NCBI GenBank assembly: GCA_963921935.1
Contig: OY998180.1
Coordinates: forward strand, 64,620,551-64,684,550
Length of the DNA stretch: 64,000 bases
Origin: Galeruca laticollis
Taxonomy: Eukaryota; Arthropoda; Insecta; Coleoptera; Chrysomelidae
Direction of reading: 5' to 3'
Of the stretch, positions 50,612 through 60,560 are shown one piece after another; position 1 is the first letter of the stretch; the number at the start of each line of letters is the position of its first letter. The notes under the pieces are model-generated. The model saw only the letters and a list, made by a program, of their open reading frames with translations, was not told the origin of the DNA and made no database searches. Position numbers and translations under genes: made by a program.

Positions 50612-51787
50612 TTGGAAGATAAGTCACTTCTAACGGAATTTCAATTCGGCTATCGCAAAAATAAATCATGCATACGTGCTCTTCTTCGACTCTTAGAGGA
50701 AGTTGTACAGAAACTAGAGGAAGGCGTCAACTCTGTTGCCACGTTATGCGACTTAACGAAGGCTTTTGATTGTGTTCCAGCGGATTTACTCCTAAGTAAA
50801 CTGGAATTTTATGGTATTAGAGGAAATGCACACAAATTACTGACATCTTATTTAGGTAATAGGAAACAGTATGTTGTTTGTGGAAACAGCCAGTCTGATT
50901 TACGTAATATTGACAACGGCATTCCTCAGGGCTCGATTTTGGGTCCAATACTTTTTATAATATTTGTTAACGATTTACCAGAGGCTATTGACACTTTTTG
51001 TATTTTATTCGCTGATGATACTACAACTTTATCTGATGGCACACAAGCTGGTGATAATATTTTGTTGAATCAGTGGTTCCTGGCAAATAAGCTGAAACTC
51101 AACAACACTAAAACGAAACACATTATTTTCAGTTTAGATAAATGGGCTATAAAATCAGAGCCAGTTAAATTACTGGGCATTCATTTGGATACAAACTTAA
51201 GTTGGTCACCTCATGTTGACTACCTTTGTTCAAAATTAGCGAGCCAAGTTTTTGTAATTCGTCAATTAAAATCATGTATACCAACTCATTTGTTAAAGTC
51301 TGTATATTATTCACTTTTTCATAGCAATTTAACATATGGTATTATGCTATGGGGCAGCAGCACATCAGTGCACAAAGTATTTGTGCTACAGAAAACTGTA
51401 GTTAGAATAATTCACAACGCACCAAGAAACACCAATTGTAAAAAAATATTCAAAAAACTTGAAATATTGCCGCTTCCGTGCTTGTATATTTTCGAAAAGT
51501 TAATTGAAACACATAAAAATCGATATGTTCTGACTAAACATGCAGATGTTCATAATTATGATACTAGAAATAGTAAAGACATTGTCATTCTCAAATCTAG
51601 ACTGAAAACAACAAAAAACAATAAGTTGGATGCTACATTGTACAATTCATTTGTAAAATATTTTGAACGTATAAATATAAGTGATATGACGAGAGTTCAA
51701 TTTAAACATTTTGCTAAGTCTTTTCTTTTAAATTATTGTTTTTATACAGTTGATGAGTTTTTGGAGGAATTGAATACTTGGGTTTAA
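50612..51787 (+). CDS. D1b reverse transcriptase palm/thumb and C-terminal region
   Basis: 391 codons without a stop. 'LLTEFQFGYRKNKSCIRALL', 'ATLCDLTKAFDCVPADLLLS' (motif A), 'GIPQGSILGPILFIIFVND' (motif B), 'CILFADDTTTLSDG' (F-A-D-D), 'KLKLNNTKTKHIIFSL' and 'KLLGIHLDTNLSW' are all intact. The post-RT part 'SVHKVFVLQKTVVRIIHNAP' and the C-terminus 'DEFLEELNTWV' match D1a. The enzyme region looks functional, but the element lacks its endonuclease and ORF1. The ATG at 50612 is probably internal. Confidence 0.85.
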   Translation: MEDKSLLTEFQFGYRKNKSCIRALLRLLEEVVQKLEEGVNSVATLCDLTKAFDCVPADLLLSKLEFYGIRGNAHKLLTSYLGNRKQYVVCGNSQSDLRNIDNGIPQGSILGPILFIIFVNDLPEAIDTFCILFADDTTTLSDGTQAGDNILLNQWFLANKLKLNNTKTKHIIFSLDKWAIKSEPVKLLGIHLDTNLSWSPHVDYLCSKLASQVFVIRQLKSCIPTHLLKSVYYSLFHSNLTYGIMLWGSSTSVHKVFVLQKTVVRIIHNAPRNTNCKKIFKKLEILPLPCLYIFEKLIETHKNRYVLTKHADVHNYDTRNSKDIVILKSRLKTTKNNKLDATLYNSFVKYFERINISDMTRVQFKHFAKSFLLNYCFYTVDEFLEELNTWV

Positions 51788-52070
51788 TGCTTATATGTTT
51801 GTTTGTTTTGTTTAATTTAATTTTTACTTTCTATTATTTTTTAACTTATTTTATATTTTAAAATTGTCATATTTTCATCAATATTTTTACTTTATGAAAT
51901 GTATGTCTGTATTTATGTAAAATTTTTACTTTCTATTATTTTTATTATATTTTAAATTTGTCGTATACAACACTATACAATCTTTAATATTTTTAGTTGG
52001 TAAAATGTATTCATATGTACTACTTTCACTGACTTCTAATGTACTATGTATGTGAATGGGGTCAATAAAC

Positions 52071-52094
52071 CATCTATCTATCTATCTATCTATC

Positions 52095-52167
<73 letters not shown>
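52071..52167. repeat. (TCTA)n followed by (TTA)n microsatellite
   Basis: TCTA repeats (52071-52096), likely the 3' tail of D1b, run into TTA repeats (52096-52167), which abut the 3' end of R4-3. Confidence 0.93.
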
Positions 52168-52233
52168 TGTCTCTATTTCTCAAAATTGTGGTTTCTTGTG
52201 AATAGCAGACGGAGTTTGCTCTTAAGTCTACTT

Positions 52234-53613
52234 TTACTCTATCTTTGGTTTTGGAAATGATCTGGTGATATTGCATGTGTGTAGGATGACTGCTTTTTGT
52301 ATCTGGGTGTGAGTGTAATTTGGAAGATTTAACTGCGTGAGGTGGGTGATGAATGTTTTTGGGGTAATTCCTGTAACATATATTATAAAAGGTATCACAA
52401 TTACTTGTTTCTGTTTCCATGTTCGTTCTATTTCTATGGCTAACTGCTGGTATTTATCTTTATTTTCTCTGTATTTGTTGTTTATATTATTGTCAGATGG
52501 ATCAGCCATATCAATAATGTAGTTGATCTCATTTTTGATTTGTTTTGTTATATCCGGTCTATTGTGCATTACAGTTTTGTCTGTATGAATAGTTATATCC
52601 CAATATAACTTGTATTCTTCGTTTTCCAATATTGTTTGTGTTGTGTATGTGTAATATGGTTGTGTTTCAGTGATGAGTTTACGTTGTAGTGCAAGCTGCT
52701 GGTGTATGATCTTTGCCGCTGTATTATGTCTATTAGTATATTCAGATCGAGCCATCAACTTACATCCTGCCGTAATGTGGTCGATTGTTTCGGGGAATTG
52801 GTAGCATTTTCTGCATTTGTCGTCCGTGGTGTTAGGGTCTTTCATTATGTATTTTTTGTAATTTCTTGTAGCCATAACCTGATCCTCGATCGCTAATGTG
52901 AAGCCTTCTGTTTCAGGATAGAGTTCACCTTTTTGGAGCCATTTGTAAGAGTCTGTCTTACTGATGTATTCGCTTTTCATGTTGTAAGTATGTTTACCAT
53001 GAAATTTTTGCTGTGTCCATTCTTCTATCTTCTGTTGTTGCGTTCGTGTATTGTATATTTGCTGCGTGTCAGAGAGGTTGAGAGGTGTGTATTCTCTGCC
53101 TGCTTGTACAATTGCTCTATGTAATAATGACTGTTTATTATAGAAGAAATTTCTGAGTTTTTGTATCTGTTTTGTGTGTACTGTGACAACATCCATCATT
53201 CCTCTTCCTCCTTCTTTTTTTCCTATTGTTATTCTTTCTTTGCATGCGTGTGGGTGGTGGTTTCTATGTTCTGTTTGTTCTGTTCTCGTAAGTCTGTTGA
53301 AGTTTTCAAGGTCGGTTTTCGTCCATTTGATAATCCCGAATGAATATGTAAGGAGGGGAATTGCGTATGTGTTTATTGCTTTGAAGAGGTTTTTGGAATT
53401 CAACTTAGTGTTCATTAGTAGTGTTAGTCGTTTTTTGTATTCTTGTACAATATGTTCTTTTATTTCCGTATGGTTTATCCTTGTGTTCTGTTGGAATCCT
53501 AAGTATTTGAATGTTTCATTTTGTTGCATGTTCCCTAATTCTTCATCGTTCAGTATTTCTGTCTCTATCTCTTCCTTCCATTTTCCTCTTGTAGTATGTG
53601 TAGTATTTTGCAT
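52234..53613 (-). CDS. R4-3 RT thumb, CCHC knuckle and restriction-like endonuclease
   Basis: 459 codons without a stop. 'TFKYLGFQQNTRINH' (motif E) and 'TYAIPLLTYSFGIIKWTKTD' are followed by 'ERITIGKKEGGRGMMD' and 'KWLQKGELYPETEGF'. The knuckle is 'CRKCYQFPETIDHITAGC' (C-x2-C-x8-H-x4-C). The endonuclease reads 'MHNRPDITKQ' then 'YIIDMADPSDNN', the P-D...D core, then 'IIYVTGITPKTFITHL'. The C-terminus 'VILHTCNITRSFPKPKIE' ends just before the 3' untranslated region. Layout and length match R4-1. Confidence 0.88.
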   Translation of the reverse strand: MQNTTHTTRGKWKEEIETEILNDEELGNMQQNETFKYLGFQQNTRINHTEIKEHIVQEYKKRLTLLMNTKLNSKNLFKAINTYAIPLLTYSFGIIKWTKTDLENFNRLTRTEQTEHRNHHPHACKERITIGKKEGGRGMMDVVTVHTKQIQKLRNFFYNKQSLLHRAIVQAGREYTPLNLSDTQQIYNTRTQQQKIEEWTQQKFHGKHTYNMKSEYISKTDSYKWLQKGELYPETEGFTLAIEDQVMATRNYKKYIMKDPNTTDDKCRKCYQFPETIDHITAGCKLMARSEYTNRHNTAAKIIHQQLALQRKLITETQPYYTYTTQTILENEEYKLYWDITIHTDKTVMHNRPDITKQIKNEINYIIDMADPSDNNINNKYRENKDKYQQLAIEIERTWKQKQVIVIPFIIYVTGITPKTFITHLTQLNLPNYTHTQIQKAVILHTCNITRSFPKPKIE

Positions 53614-54092
53614 TTGTTGATTCCGAATTCCATTTTTATGTCGTTTGTGATATGTTCTGTAACTTTGAGCAAGTTTTTCATTTTTGTTTGAGATGGAGCA
53701 TATAATTTGGTATCATCCATGTACAGTAGGTGGTTGATGGTGTGTTTAACTGTTTTTTGATGTTTGATTTGGAATCCATGATTTGTGGCATCTAATGCAT
53801 TTGATAAGGGATTCAGGTACATACAGAACCATACAGCGCTGATCGAGTCTCCTTGGAAGATACCTCTATTGATTTCAATATTCTCCGTTATTATTTCTTC
53901 ATCCTTTGTTATCAAATGTATTTTTGTTATCTATGTTGTCATTACGTGCGTAAGAAACGATTTAATCATCGGATGTATCTTATATATGTCCAGTATTTTT
54001 ATCAGCCAGGAGTGAGGTACAGAGTCAAAAGCTTTCTTATAGTCAATGTAGCATGTGTGTATGTTTCTTTGCTGTTTTTCTGCTTGTTTCAT
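53565..54092 (-). pseudogene. R4-3 reverse transcriptase, palm
   Basis: From 54092 a frame reads 'AEKQQRNIHTCYIDYKKAF' (motif A), broken near 53940 by a stop. The frame 53915-53565 has 'INRGIFQGDSISAVWFCMYL' (motif B) and 'HLLYMDDTKLYAPSQ' (Y-M-D-D), then 'MEFGINKCKILHI'. A shift near 53600 leads to the next frame. The catalytic residues are preserved. Confidence 0.83.
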
Positions 54093-54114
54093 TTATTATT
54101 ATTATTATTATTAT
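54093..54114. repeat. TTA run at the 5' side of R4-3
   Basis: A short TTA repeat directly at the truncation point of R4-3, followed by imperfect 'tagtattattattg'. Confidence 0.85.
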
Positions 54115-54513
54115 CATTGTTAGTATTATTATTGTATATATGTAAATTAATGGGTCTATTATCTTCTTCGACGTCTTTGATCAGGACCAACTACACCATA
54201 GGCTACCTTTATATCACGACTGGTATAAAAATACACGTCATCAGAAGAAACCATGAAAAGCTGGGCATTATCAACAAAAGCTCTGCCTCTAATTGAAATT
54301 AACTTCACCTACAGATCTAGCATCCTCGTATCTCTAGGCAGATAAAGCAAGAGAAGAAACTTAATCAGCTTTTTATTGGATCTAATAAAATGTTATTCAA
54401 TGCCAGACGGGCCATTTAGCTAGGGTAGTAGTTATCCTTGGCACATATTCACCCCGATAATGGGTTTTTCCCTTCTTCTCAAACTTTACTCAATCTTATG
54501 CCCTTTGGGAAGT
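54115..54513. other. Unclassified stretch before PLE-1
   Basis: About 400 bases with no open frame that I can assign. It is less AT-rich than its right-hand neighbour and could be old transposon sequence. Confidence 0.4.
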
Positions 54514-55058
54514 AAGACAGTGATAGACCAATTCATACTGCTAGTCACTTGATAGGCTGAAGACATTATTTTTTTTATTCTGTTAATGAAACTGATTTTA
54601 AATAAATACACAAAATAATCAAAAAAATTATAAAAATTTTAAAAAAATTACAAATGTTTCGATATTACTGTTTATTATCGTTAGAACGACAGACGTTCCA
54701 TTTCATATGATGGCTAGGTGATGTTTAATTATTATTTTTGGCTAGCCTAGAAGTGGCCTACCTTGTGATTGACTTAATGTATATGAAGGAAGACATTGAT
54801 AGACCAGTTCATACTGCTAGTCATTTGATAGGCCGAAGACATTATTTTTTTTCACTCTTTGAATGAAACTGGTTCTAAATAATTCCACAATATAATCAAA
54901 AGAATTATGAAATTTTCAAAAAAATTACAAAAGTTTCGATATTACTGAATATCATCGACAGAATTACACACATTTCATATGATGGCTAGCTGATGTTTCA
55001 TTATTATTTCTGGCTAGCCAAGAAGTGACCTACTTTGTGATTGACTTAATGTATATGA
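54514..55058 (-). repeat. Tandem duplication of the PLE-1 3' region (276-bp period)
   Basis: 'aagacagtgatagacca...' starts at 54514 and the similar 'aagacattgatagacca...' at 54790. Each copy ends with 'gacttaatgtatatgaa' and holds a 'gtttcgatattactg' motif. Penelope elements often occur as partial tandems with terminal repeats, which this resembles. Confidence 0.8.
54934..54961 (-). ncRNA. Degenerate hammerhead-like core in PLE-1 3' region
   Basis: On the minus strand CTGTCGA is followed by T, a 6-bp stem GATATT/AATATC with loop CAGT, and GAAA. Architecture and position equal the core at 20468-20493, but A6 of the conserved C-U-G-A-N-G-A is U, so this copy is likely inactive. A more decayed version lies in the other tandem unit near 54657-54690. 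Confidence 0.4.
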
Positions 55059-55249
55059 ATAGAAAAAAGTAGAAGATATTATATTGCAACTATTATAGTT
55101 TAGATATTATTAGCCCTATGGGGATATCCTGAACATAATTTTCCCACTTAAGATCAGTATAACTATGCAATGATATAGGAAACCAGGCAAACTATATCTG
55201 CGGATCTTTATAATTATTACTTAAGAAGACAGTTTATAAGTGGAAAACT

Positions 55250-55735
55250 TCCTTGATTTATTTGTTAATTGAGAACATCATATTGTGGGTCTCTAAAGCT
55301 ACTTCTAATTTCTAATTCTTCAAGAAAAGCCAGTTCTTGTATATTATCAGAAATATGTAGTACATTTAATTCTGTGTTAGATGTTAATGAATGTTTGGTG
55401 TCAAATAGATGTTTTTCGTAATGGTATTTCTCTGGTTATTTTAATATATATGCTTGTAAGGGTTCACTGTGTTTAATTTAAAAATTTCTAAGGGTTTGAC
55501 CCAAATAGACAGCATTACATTCTGGACATTCAAGTTTATATACCAAACTTTTTAATGATGATATTTTTGTTTTTACGTTTAACAATTTTACAGTCACATC
55601 ACTATCTGTTTTAAAAGAAATTGTTTTATTTGTTGCTAATGATACTATCTTTGAAATATTATTAGCAAATTTACCAGCCAATGTGATGGTTGCGTAATTT
55701 TGTATTTCTTTAGTAAATATAGGAAGTATTAGTTG
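55250..55735 (-). pseudogene. PLE-1 GIY-YIG nuclease region
   Basis: The frame 55681-55478 reads 'AGKFANNISKIVSLATNKT', 'VKLLNVKTKI', 'LVYKLECPECNAVYLGQTL' and then stops. The GIY part reads L-V-Y and the YIG part Y-L-G. Broken frames below continue with 'NIQELAFLEELEIRSS' and 'PQYDV' to about 55250. This is the typical Penelope C-terminal nuclease, inactive through stops. Confidence 0.8.
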
Positions 55736-55933
55736 TAATACTATTTTTTTCTCTTTTTATGTAATCTATTCATTATTTGTAATGGATAACCATTAGATGT
55801 GGCTATTTGTTTAATTGTGGTATTTTCTCCATCAAAATTACATGTTTTAATAGGAATTAAAAATGCTCATGTAACATTGAATTATATGCTGCTAATTTAT
55901 ATTACATGGGATGATTGGAATTGTATGGTTCAA

Positions 55934-56430
55934 TCACATCAGTGTATCAGACACATTATTCACTCTTTGAATTTTTAAAAGAAGAAAATTGATTGAGTTA
56001 TTTTCTTCAATTTCTAATGTAAATTCAATTTTTGGTAGTAAATTATTCATATGATTGAAAAAATCTAATTTTCGTTCACTACCCATAAAATAAGCTAATA
56101 TGTCATCTACATATATATACCAAAATAAGATATATTTAAAAGGTAACATTAAAAGATTTTTTTTCTAAATTGTCCATAAAAATGTCTGCCAAAATTGGTG
56201 ATATAGGGCTTCGCATTGACAAACCTTCATTTTGAGATATACCTTATTGTCAAGTCAAAAGTGGAAACATTCTGATTAATACATACAACAAATAAATTAA
56301 ATATATCTGATATTATTCCAGGATTTATATCTTTATCTTATAGTAGTTTTCTTAGTGTTAAGCATTGTTTTGGAAGAATTTTAGAGAACATATTCGTAGC
56401 ATCAAATGAAATAATTTCACAGTTTATATA
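55934..56430 (-). pseudogene. PLE-1 reverse transcriptase fragment
   Basis: Broken frames give 'SFDATNMFSKILPKQCLTL' near 56400-56350. 'GLSMRSPISPILADIFMDN' lies near 56225-56170, in the Penelope pattern G-L-x-M-G-x-x-x-S-P-x-x-A-x-x-x-M. The open frame 56149-55934 has 'WYIYVDDILAYFMGSERK' with Y-V-D-D. The L-S-M-R-S-P and Y-V-D-D motifs are those of Penelope-type RTs, which are close to telomerase. Confidence 0.82.
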
Positions 56431-56447
56431 TATATATATATATATAT
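56426..56447. repeat. (TA)n tract at the left edge of the MITE
   Basis: About 22 bases of TA repeat. A second TA run lies at 56826-56858, after the MITE. Confidence 0.9.
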
Positions 56448-56790
56448 AACAACAAAGAGATTCATGGGTAATTCACGCAAAATAAAGGGCTACTGAAATA
56501 GTTTTTTTATTGACTAAATTTTATTTAATAAAAATATAATTTTCATACAATTAACACAAAATTAAATATCCCAAGTCTTTTTACACAGAATTATTGTCTC
56601 TTTATTCCCTCAATCATGCTTAAATTCAATTCTTCCAACAAAAATGCTCCAATTTCTTTAATAACTACTTCTTTTAAAGACGCACTAGTTAATATTATAG
56701 TTAACGGAGAAGCCCAGTCTTCAGGCCGAATAATTTCCAATGCAGTAGCCCTTTATTTTGCGTGAATTACCCATGAATCTCTTTGTTGTT
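56448..56790. mobile_element. MITE with perfect 48-bp terminal inverted repeats
   Basis: 56448-56495 (starting AACAACAAAGAGATTCATGG) is the exact reverse complement of 56743-56790. Total length is 343 bp. On the minus strand the interior holds an open stretch of ~50 codons ('RPEDWASPLTIILTSASLK', 'IGAFLLEELNLSMIEGIKRQ') ending in TAA near 56590. No target duplication is clear. Perfect termini suggest recent mobility. The superfamily is unknown. Confidence 0.8.
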
Positions 56791-56821
56791 GTTAACATAT
56801 CACGCGATATTCCTACATCTT

Positions 56822-56858
<37 letters not shown>

Positions 56859-56863
<5 letters not shown>

Positions 56864-58840
56864 GGATTGCTATAGTTGTATACTTTGCCGACAATACCAC
56901 TATAATTGTTATATTATCAATTTAATATATTCAACTCTAGTATAGCTAGCTCAGTAATGAAGTAAAGAAAATTTTTTATGTATTTATATATTTATGTGGA
57001 TTTTAACTCTATATCTACAATATTTTACATATATATGAATCATTCAAATAACTGATATTATATTTTTTTATATTATTGGTGCGCCTATGTATAGGAACTT
57101 TCAATATAGCAATCGATTTTGTCTCACAATTAAAATAGATGGAAATTATCAGTAGAATAATCGATTCCAACTGTCACTCATATCAGTTGAAGTAATATTT
57201 ATCTGAACATAAACAATAGTTTCAAGAATACCTTTAATACAACAACTATATTATATTGATCAAGAATTATGTATTATAAATTTAAAGTAAGTGATGAACT
57301 ATCTTAAATACTAATATAATATTGAAATGTCAAACAATAAAATATTTGTTAAATATAAATGGTAAGTACTCAAGTCAATGTTATTACCTTTCTTATTTTT
57401 TATTATAAATGTACATCTCTAACCCGAATGTTGGTACCAACAAAGATAAAAAGAAACACTAACCTCTTAACCACTAATATTCCTTTCTTGAAATTTTGTC
57501 TGTTAAAAAACCATGTCATGCATACTTATGTCGTCCAGATGGAGATGTTTTTTTTTACTAGATTTCTTGTTACAGGTAACACGTGTTTGTAATTTCTATT
57601 ATTCTCCAGCTTCGAATTCCCAATCAATGCTTAATATCTTATTCAGGTACTTTACATTACGATTCCGTACCACATCAACTAATTATTCAATTTGAAATGA
57701 CTCTTTCATTTGTACCATAGCCTCCAATAACATGTATTTTTTATATATTGTATATATCTTCGTAGAAATTATGATTTTAATATCCTTATACTAGCTATTT
57801 CGAATTAATATATGGAATAACTCACTTCTTTGTACAATAACTTAATTCTCTCTTTTTAAATTCTTCAACCATTTAAGTTTTCTAATCTCCGACTTCCATC
57901 ATTATTCAAAAATCAACAACCAACCCGCCTTTTTTTATTTTTCGTTGCTATCCGAAATCATAAATATCTTGATTTCAGATTAATTTTCTAATTCCTAATA
58001 TATAATTACAAACCATGAAATTCACATCTTTCTTGACTCAATAAATATAGATTTCTATGGTTCTGCTTCTTTTTCAATTTATAACCTTATTCCAGTCAAT
58101 TGATAAAATGATTTTATGACATTTCTGACATTATTTGATATATATAACCAAAACTCTCTAAATGTTAAATAATTAAGTTATTACATGTTTATTTATTGTA
58201 ACTATTATTAATGTTCAATGAATATTTTTAGAATATGGATTACATGTTTCTTTTAATTAAGGAATTTTGATTTATAACTTGTTATTTATTACTTACAATG
58301 GATTGTCGATATGCTTCTTAAATGAACTACTGTGTTTAAAGGTAAGTTTTATCCTTTTTATTCAAATTTCTTATTACTATTGCTCATATATTGTATTCCA
58401 TTATGAATAGATTACTTCATCAATAAATTCTTTTGGTATCATATTGAAGATATTCAATCAAATGTTCCAAACTTCAAAATATTTGTGAGAGTGAGAATTT
58501 CAATTATACTTCCATCTAAGTAGTGAAGAACTATCTCTTCTATATATATATTTACTTTTATAAGGTAATAGATATTATGTATCCTGATCAAAATAGGTGC
58601 TAATAATTCTCTAACACTTAACAGATGATGTATATATGCTCCAGAATATTTTGTACATGTAAGACATATACAGTTTTTTTAAATACTGCATTAAATCTTC
58701 TGTATATTGGAAATATTTTCATTAACCGATACTGGTTTATATAATTCTGTGTAGTATGCTGATATGAGTTATATTATTTCAGTTTCTGTGTTCTTGAATT
58801 ATGTTCAATATATATATATAGAAGAAGGATAGTCTTTGCT
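56859..58840. other. AT-rich stretch without recognised genes
   Basis: About 2 kb, very AT-rich, with only short chance frames. No motif, RNA gene or repeat family is recognised. Small TA-rich tracts lie near 58140 and 58540. Confidence 0.55.
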
Positions 58841-58925
58841 GACTAGTTTCGAATAAAACTAGTGAATATTGGGGGATTTCAGCAAAAATTGGAAAAGTTA
58901 TACTCTTAGCGGAATATGTCCAAGC

Positions 58926-58953
58926 TTTCGAGGATGTTTGTCCTCATCATCAG
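58926..58953 (-). ncRNA. Hammerhead-ribozyme-like core in PLE-2 3' region
   Basis: On the minus strand CTGATGA (58953-58947), T, a perfect 5-bp stem GAGGA/TCCTC with loop CAAACA, then GAAA (58929-58926). This is the consensus C-U-G-A-N-G-A/stem II/G-A-A-A order. Hammerhead motifs are known in Penelope-like terminal regions. Stem I and the cleavage site are not shown: downstream 'gcttggacatattcc' may form stem III with a U-H site. Confidence 0.55.
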
Positions 58954-59565
58954 GGAGACTAAAATGAAAAACAACAGTTGAATACTGTGGTCAATAAAGT
59001 ATAGTAGAAATGAAGTTCACAACCACGTGTGTACTTACCTCCGAAGTGAGGTTAGAATCCATAAAGTTGTACATTCGTAAACTACAGATCGTAAATTGTG
59101 AAATGATTTACAGGATTTGAGTTAACGGAAGAGCAAACCAACCGCATCACACCAGAAAACGAAAATGTCGTAACATTTTATAAAATAAAATAATTAATTT
59201 CATCCTCACACGTCACCATGTTGAACGCCGGCAAGGAACTAATATAGTTTGCCTCCACAAAGGATGTAACAAGAGACAACAAGTGCTGCCAACAGTTAAT
59301 CTAGTGGGCTGTGGGACAATGCCACCATTTTAGTAATGGATTCTGCTGTAGGGCTAACAATTGGTTAATAAGAAGATGTATCATTCTCGAAGAGAGGAAG
59401 AGAGAGGGGGGACGTTCTCAATTTTTGTAATTTGAGCGTGTAGAGAACATAAACTCAATATGACTAACACTGAGGAAGAAAGAGAGAAAGAAAACAGTAT
59501 AATAAAAGTAATAATATGTAGTAATAATATTATGATAATTAAGTAAATTTCAATAATTATACTAT

Positions 59566-59662
59566 TTGAGTGTATCTACCAACACCAATACACTCAAGAT
59601 TAAGTATTTAATATTATTCTTTATATACTTTGGATGTATCTACCAACACCAATACATCCAAA
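59566..59662. ncRNA. Tandem pair of stem-loops with identical 12-nt loop
   Basis: Stem-loop 1: TTGAGTGTAT (59566-59575) pairs perfectly with ATACACTCAA (59588-59597). Stem-loop 2: TTTGGATGTAT (59629-59639) pairs perfectly with ATACATCCAAA (59652-59662). Both enclose CTACCAACACCA. The two stems differ at two adjacent positions and both changes are compensated on the other strand, which argues for selected pairing. They lie in the PLE-2 3' region, about 160-250 bases beyond its stop codon. Confidence 0.65.
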
Positions 59663-59820
59663 ATTAGTTTTTTATTATTAATATTAAGTTAATGTAATAA
59701 GGGTGGTGCTGTTAGGAGCAACATGGTTGTTTAACACCACTTGATGAGCAAAATTAGTATCTAAGGACAATAAAAATGAGTAGATCAATATCAGTTTTTT
59801 TTGTTTATGACATTGTTATT

Positions 59821-60078
59821 TTATGGAATGAAAGCCATTTCCAAGAATGATCTTTTCGTTTTATTAGAGTCAGTCGCCAACACCTTCACAGCTTCATAAT
59901 TCATCTGATGATCAAGAGAATTTACATGAAAAGCTAACGCGCACCTCTCTGGGTGTAATCTAGAGTCACTCTTATGTGAAACTATACGGTTAGATAGAGA
60001 TCTTAAAGTCTGCCCGATATACTGCTTATCACAATCCCTACAAGGAATACTATACACCACGTTAGTAAGTGAGGTCAA
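59821..60078 (-). CDS. PLE-2 GIY-YIG nuclease
   Basis: 85 codons. 'SLTNVVYSIPCRDCDKQYIG' holds the GIY-like V-V-Y and the Y-I-G cores. 'QTLRSLSNRIVSHKSD' carries the conserved arginine, and 'ALAFHVNSLDHQMNYEAVKV' contains the H-x-x-x-x-x-H region. 'KRSFLEMAFI' has the catalytic glutamate (E in L-E). The stop at 59821 fits the element's C-terminus. This domain nicks DNA during Penelope integration. The frame opens slightly after the natural domain start because of an upstream break near 60080. Confidence 0.82.
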   Translation of the reverse strand: MTSLTNVVYSIPCRDCDKQYIGQTLRSLSNRIVSHKSDSRLHPERCALAFHVNSLDHQMNYEAVKVLATDSNKTKRSFLEMAFIP

Positions 60079-60119
60079 GGAACTTTTATCTTTTACTCTA
60101 GTGTAAAGCGATCTGATAG

Positions 60120-60560
60120 AAAGAACAGTTTATTAGCAATTTTGAAATTACCAAATGAATGGAGCAATCTGGCAAGTCTCGGAGTTATGTCCATAATATA
60201 TGGCAAAGTAGCGAAAACCGGTCGAGAAGGGGACACATCAGTTCAAACATCTGTCTGGGCTAAGTTAGGATGGCTATCTTGAAGCAACAGGTCCACAGCA
60301 TTAGATGTGCTGAATAATATCTTATTCAATAATGATCTTGGATAAGAGTTATCCAAGAAAAGGTTAAGCAAAATATTGAGATTTTTATTATGAAAAACAT
60401 TATTAGAAATTCTGAGTACTCTCTGCTTCATTTGTTTACCCAAATTCACTTTCATGGAATGTTTATGGTAGGAATGATAATTAAGATATCTTCCAGAGCT
60501 GCATAGCTTCCTGTACCAATCTATAATAATTTTATTGTATTTATAAGAAACAACAATAGA
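60120..60560 (-). pseudogene. PLE-2 reverse transcriptase end and connector
   Basis: From about 60545 the frame reads 'IIIDWYRKLCSSGRYLNYHS', the W-Y-R-K-x-x-x-S-x-R-x-L-x-x-x-S block that follows the Penelope RT palm. Then come 'QMKQRVLRISNNVF', 'LNLFLDNSYPRSLLNKIL' and a stop at 60243. Broken frames continue with 'RLARLLHSFGNFKIANKL', the usual lead to the nuclease. The Y-x-D-D part is missing upstream. Confidence 0.78.

Larger units (their letters stand above)
50294..52096 (+). mobile_element. CR1/L2-like retrotransposon D1b, 5'-truncated
   Basis: Second copy of the D1 family. It starts inside the RT lead-in directly after TTA repeats. It ends with 'gtcaataaaccatctatc' and a TCTA tetranucleotide run (52071-52096), which joins another TTA tract. 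The coding part has only one frame break. It is the better preserved D1 copy, though shorter at the 5' side than D1a. Confidence 0.85.
52168..54092 (-). mobile_element. R4/Dong-like element R4-3, 5'-truncated
   Basis: Minus-strand element running from RT motif A to the C-terminus and a short 3' region. TTA/TAA repeats bound it on both sides (52096-52167 and 54093-54114). It is closer to R4-1 than to R4-2. Confidence 0.87.
54514..56430 (-). mobile_element. Penelope-like element PLE-1
   Basis: Minus strand: an RT segment (56430-55934), then GIY-YIG (55735-55250), then a 3' region present as two tandem copies (54514-54789 and 54790-55058). It is interrupted upstream at a (TA)n tract and MITE. 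The same family supplied the 3' end fused to the I-like element at 19700-20560. Confidence 0.85.
58850..60560 (-). mobile_element. Penelope-like element PLE-2, 5'-truncated
   Basis: Minus strand: the end of the RT (60560-60243), a connector, GIY-YIG (60078-59821), and a ~900-base 3' region with a tandem stem-loop pair and a hammerhead-like core at 58926-58953. Its proteins differ strongly from PLE-1, so it is a separate Penelope family. Confidence 0.83.

Noticed and set aside
52337..54296. Plus-strand frames across R4-3 (for example 53174-53620 and 53853-54296)
   Set aside because: Antisense shadows of the R4-3 protein. Their Phe/Cys/Val-rich composition is what reverse reading of this gene gives.
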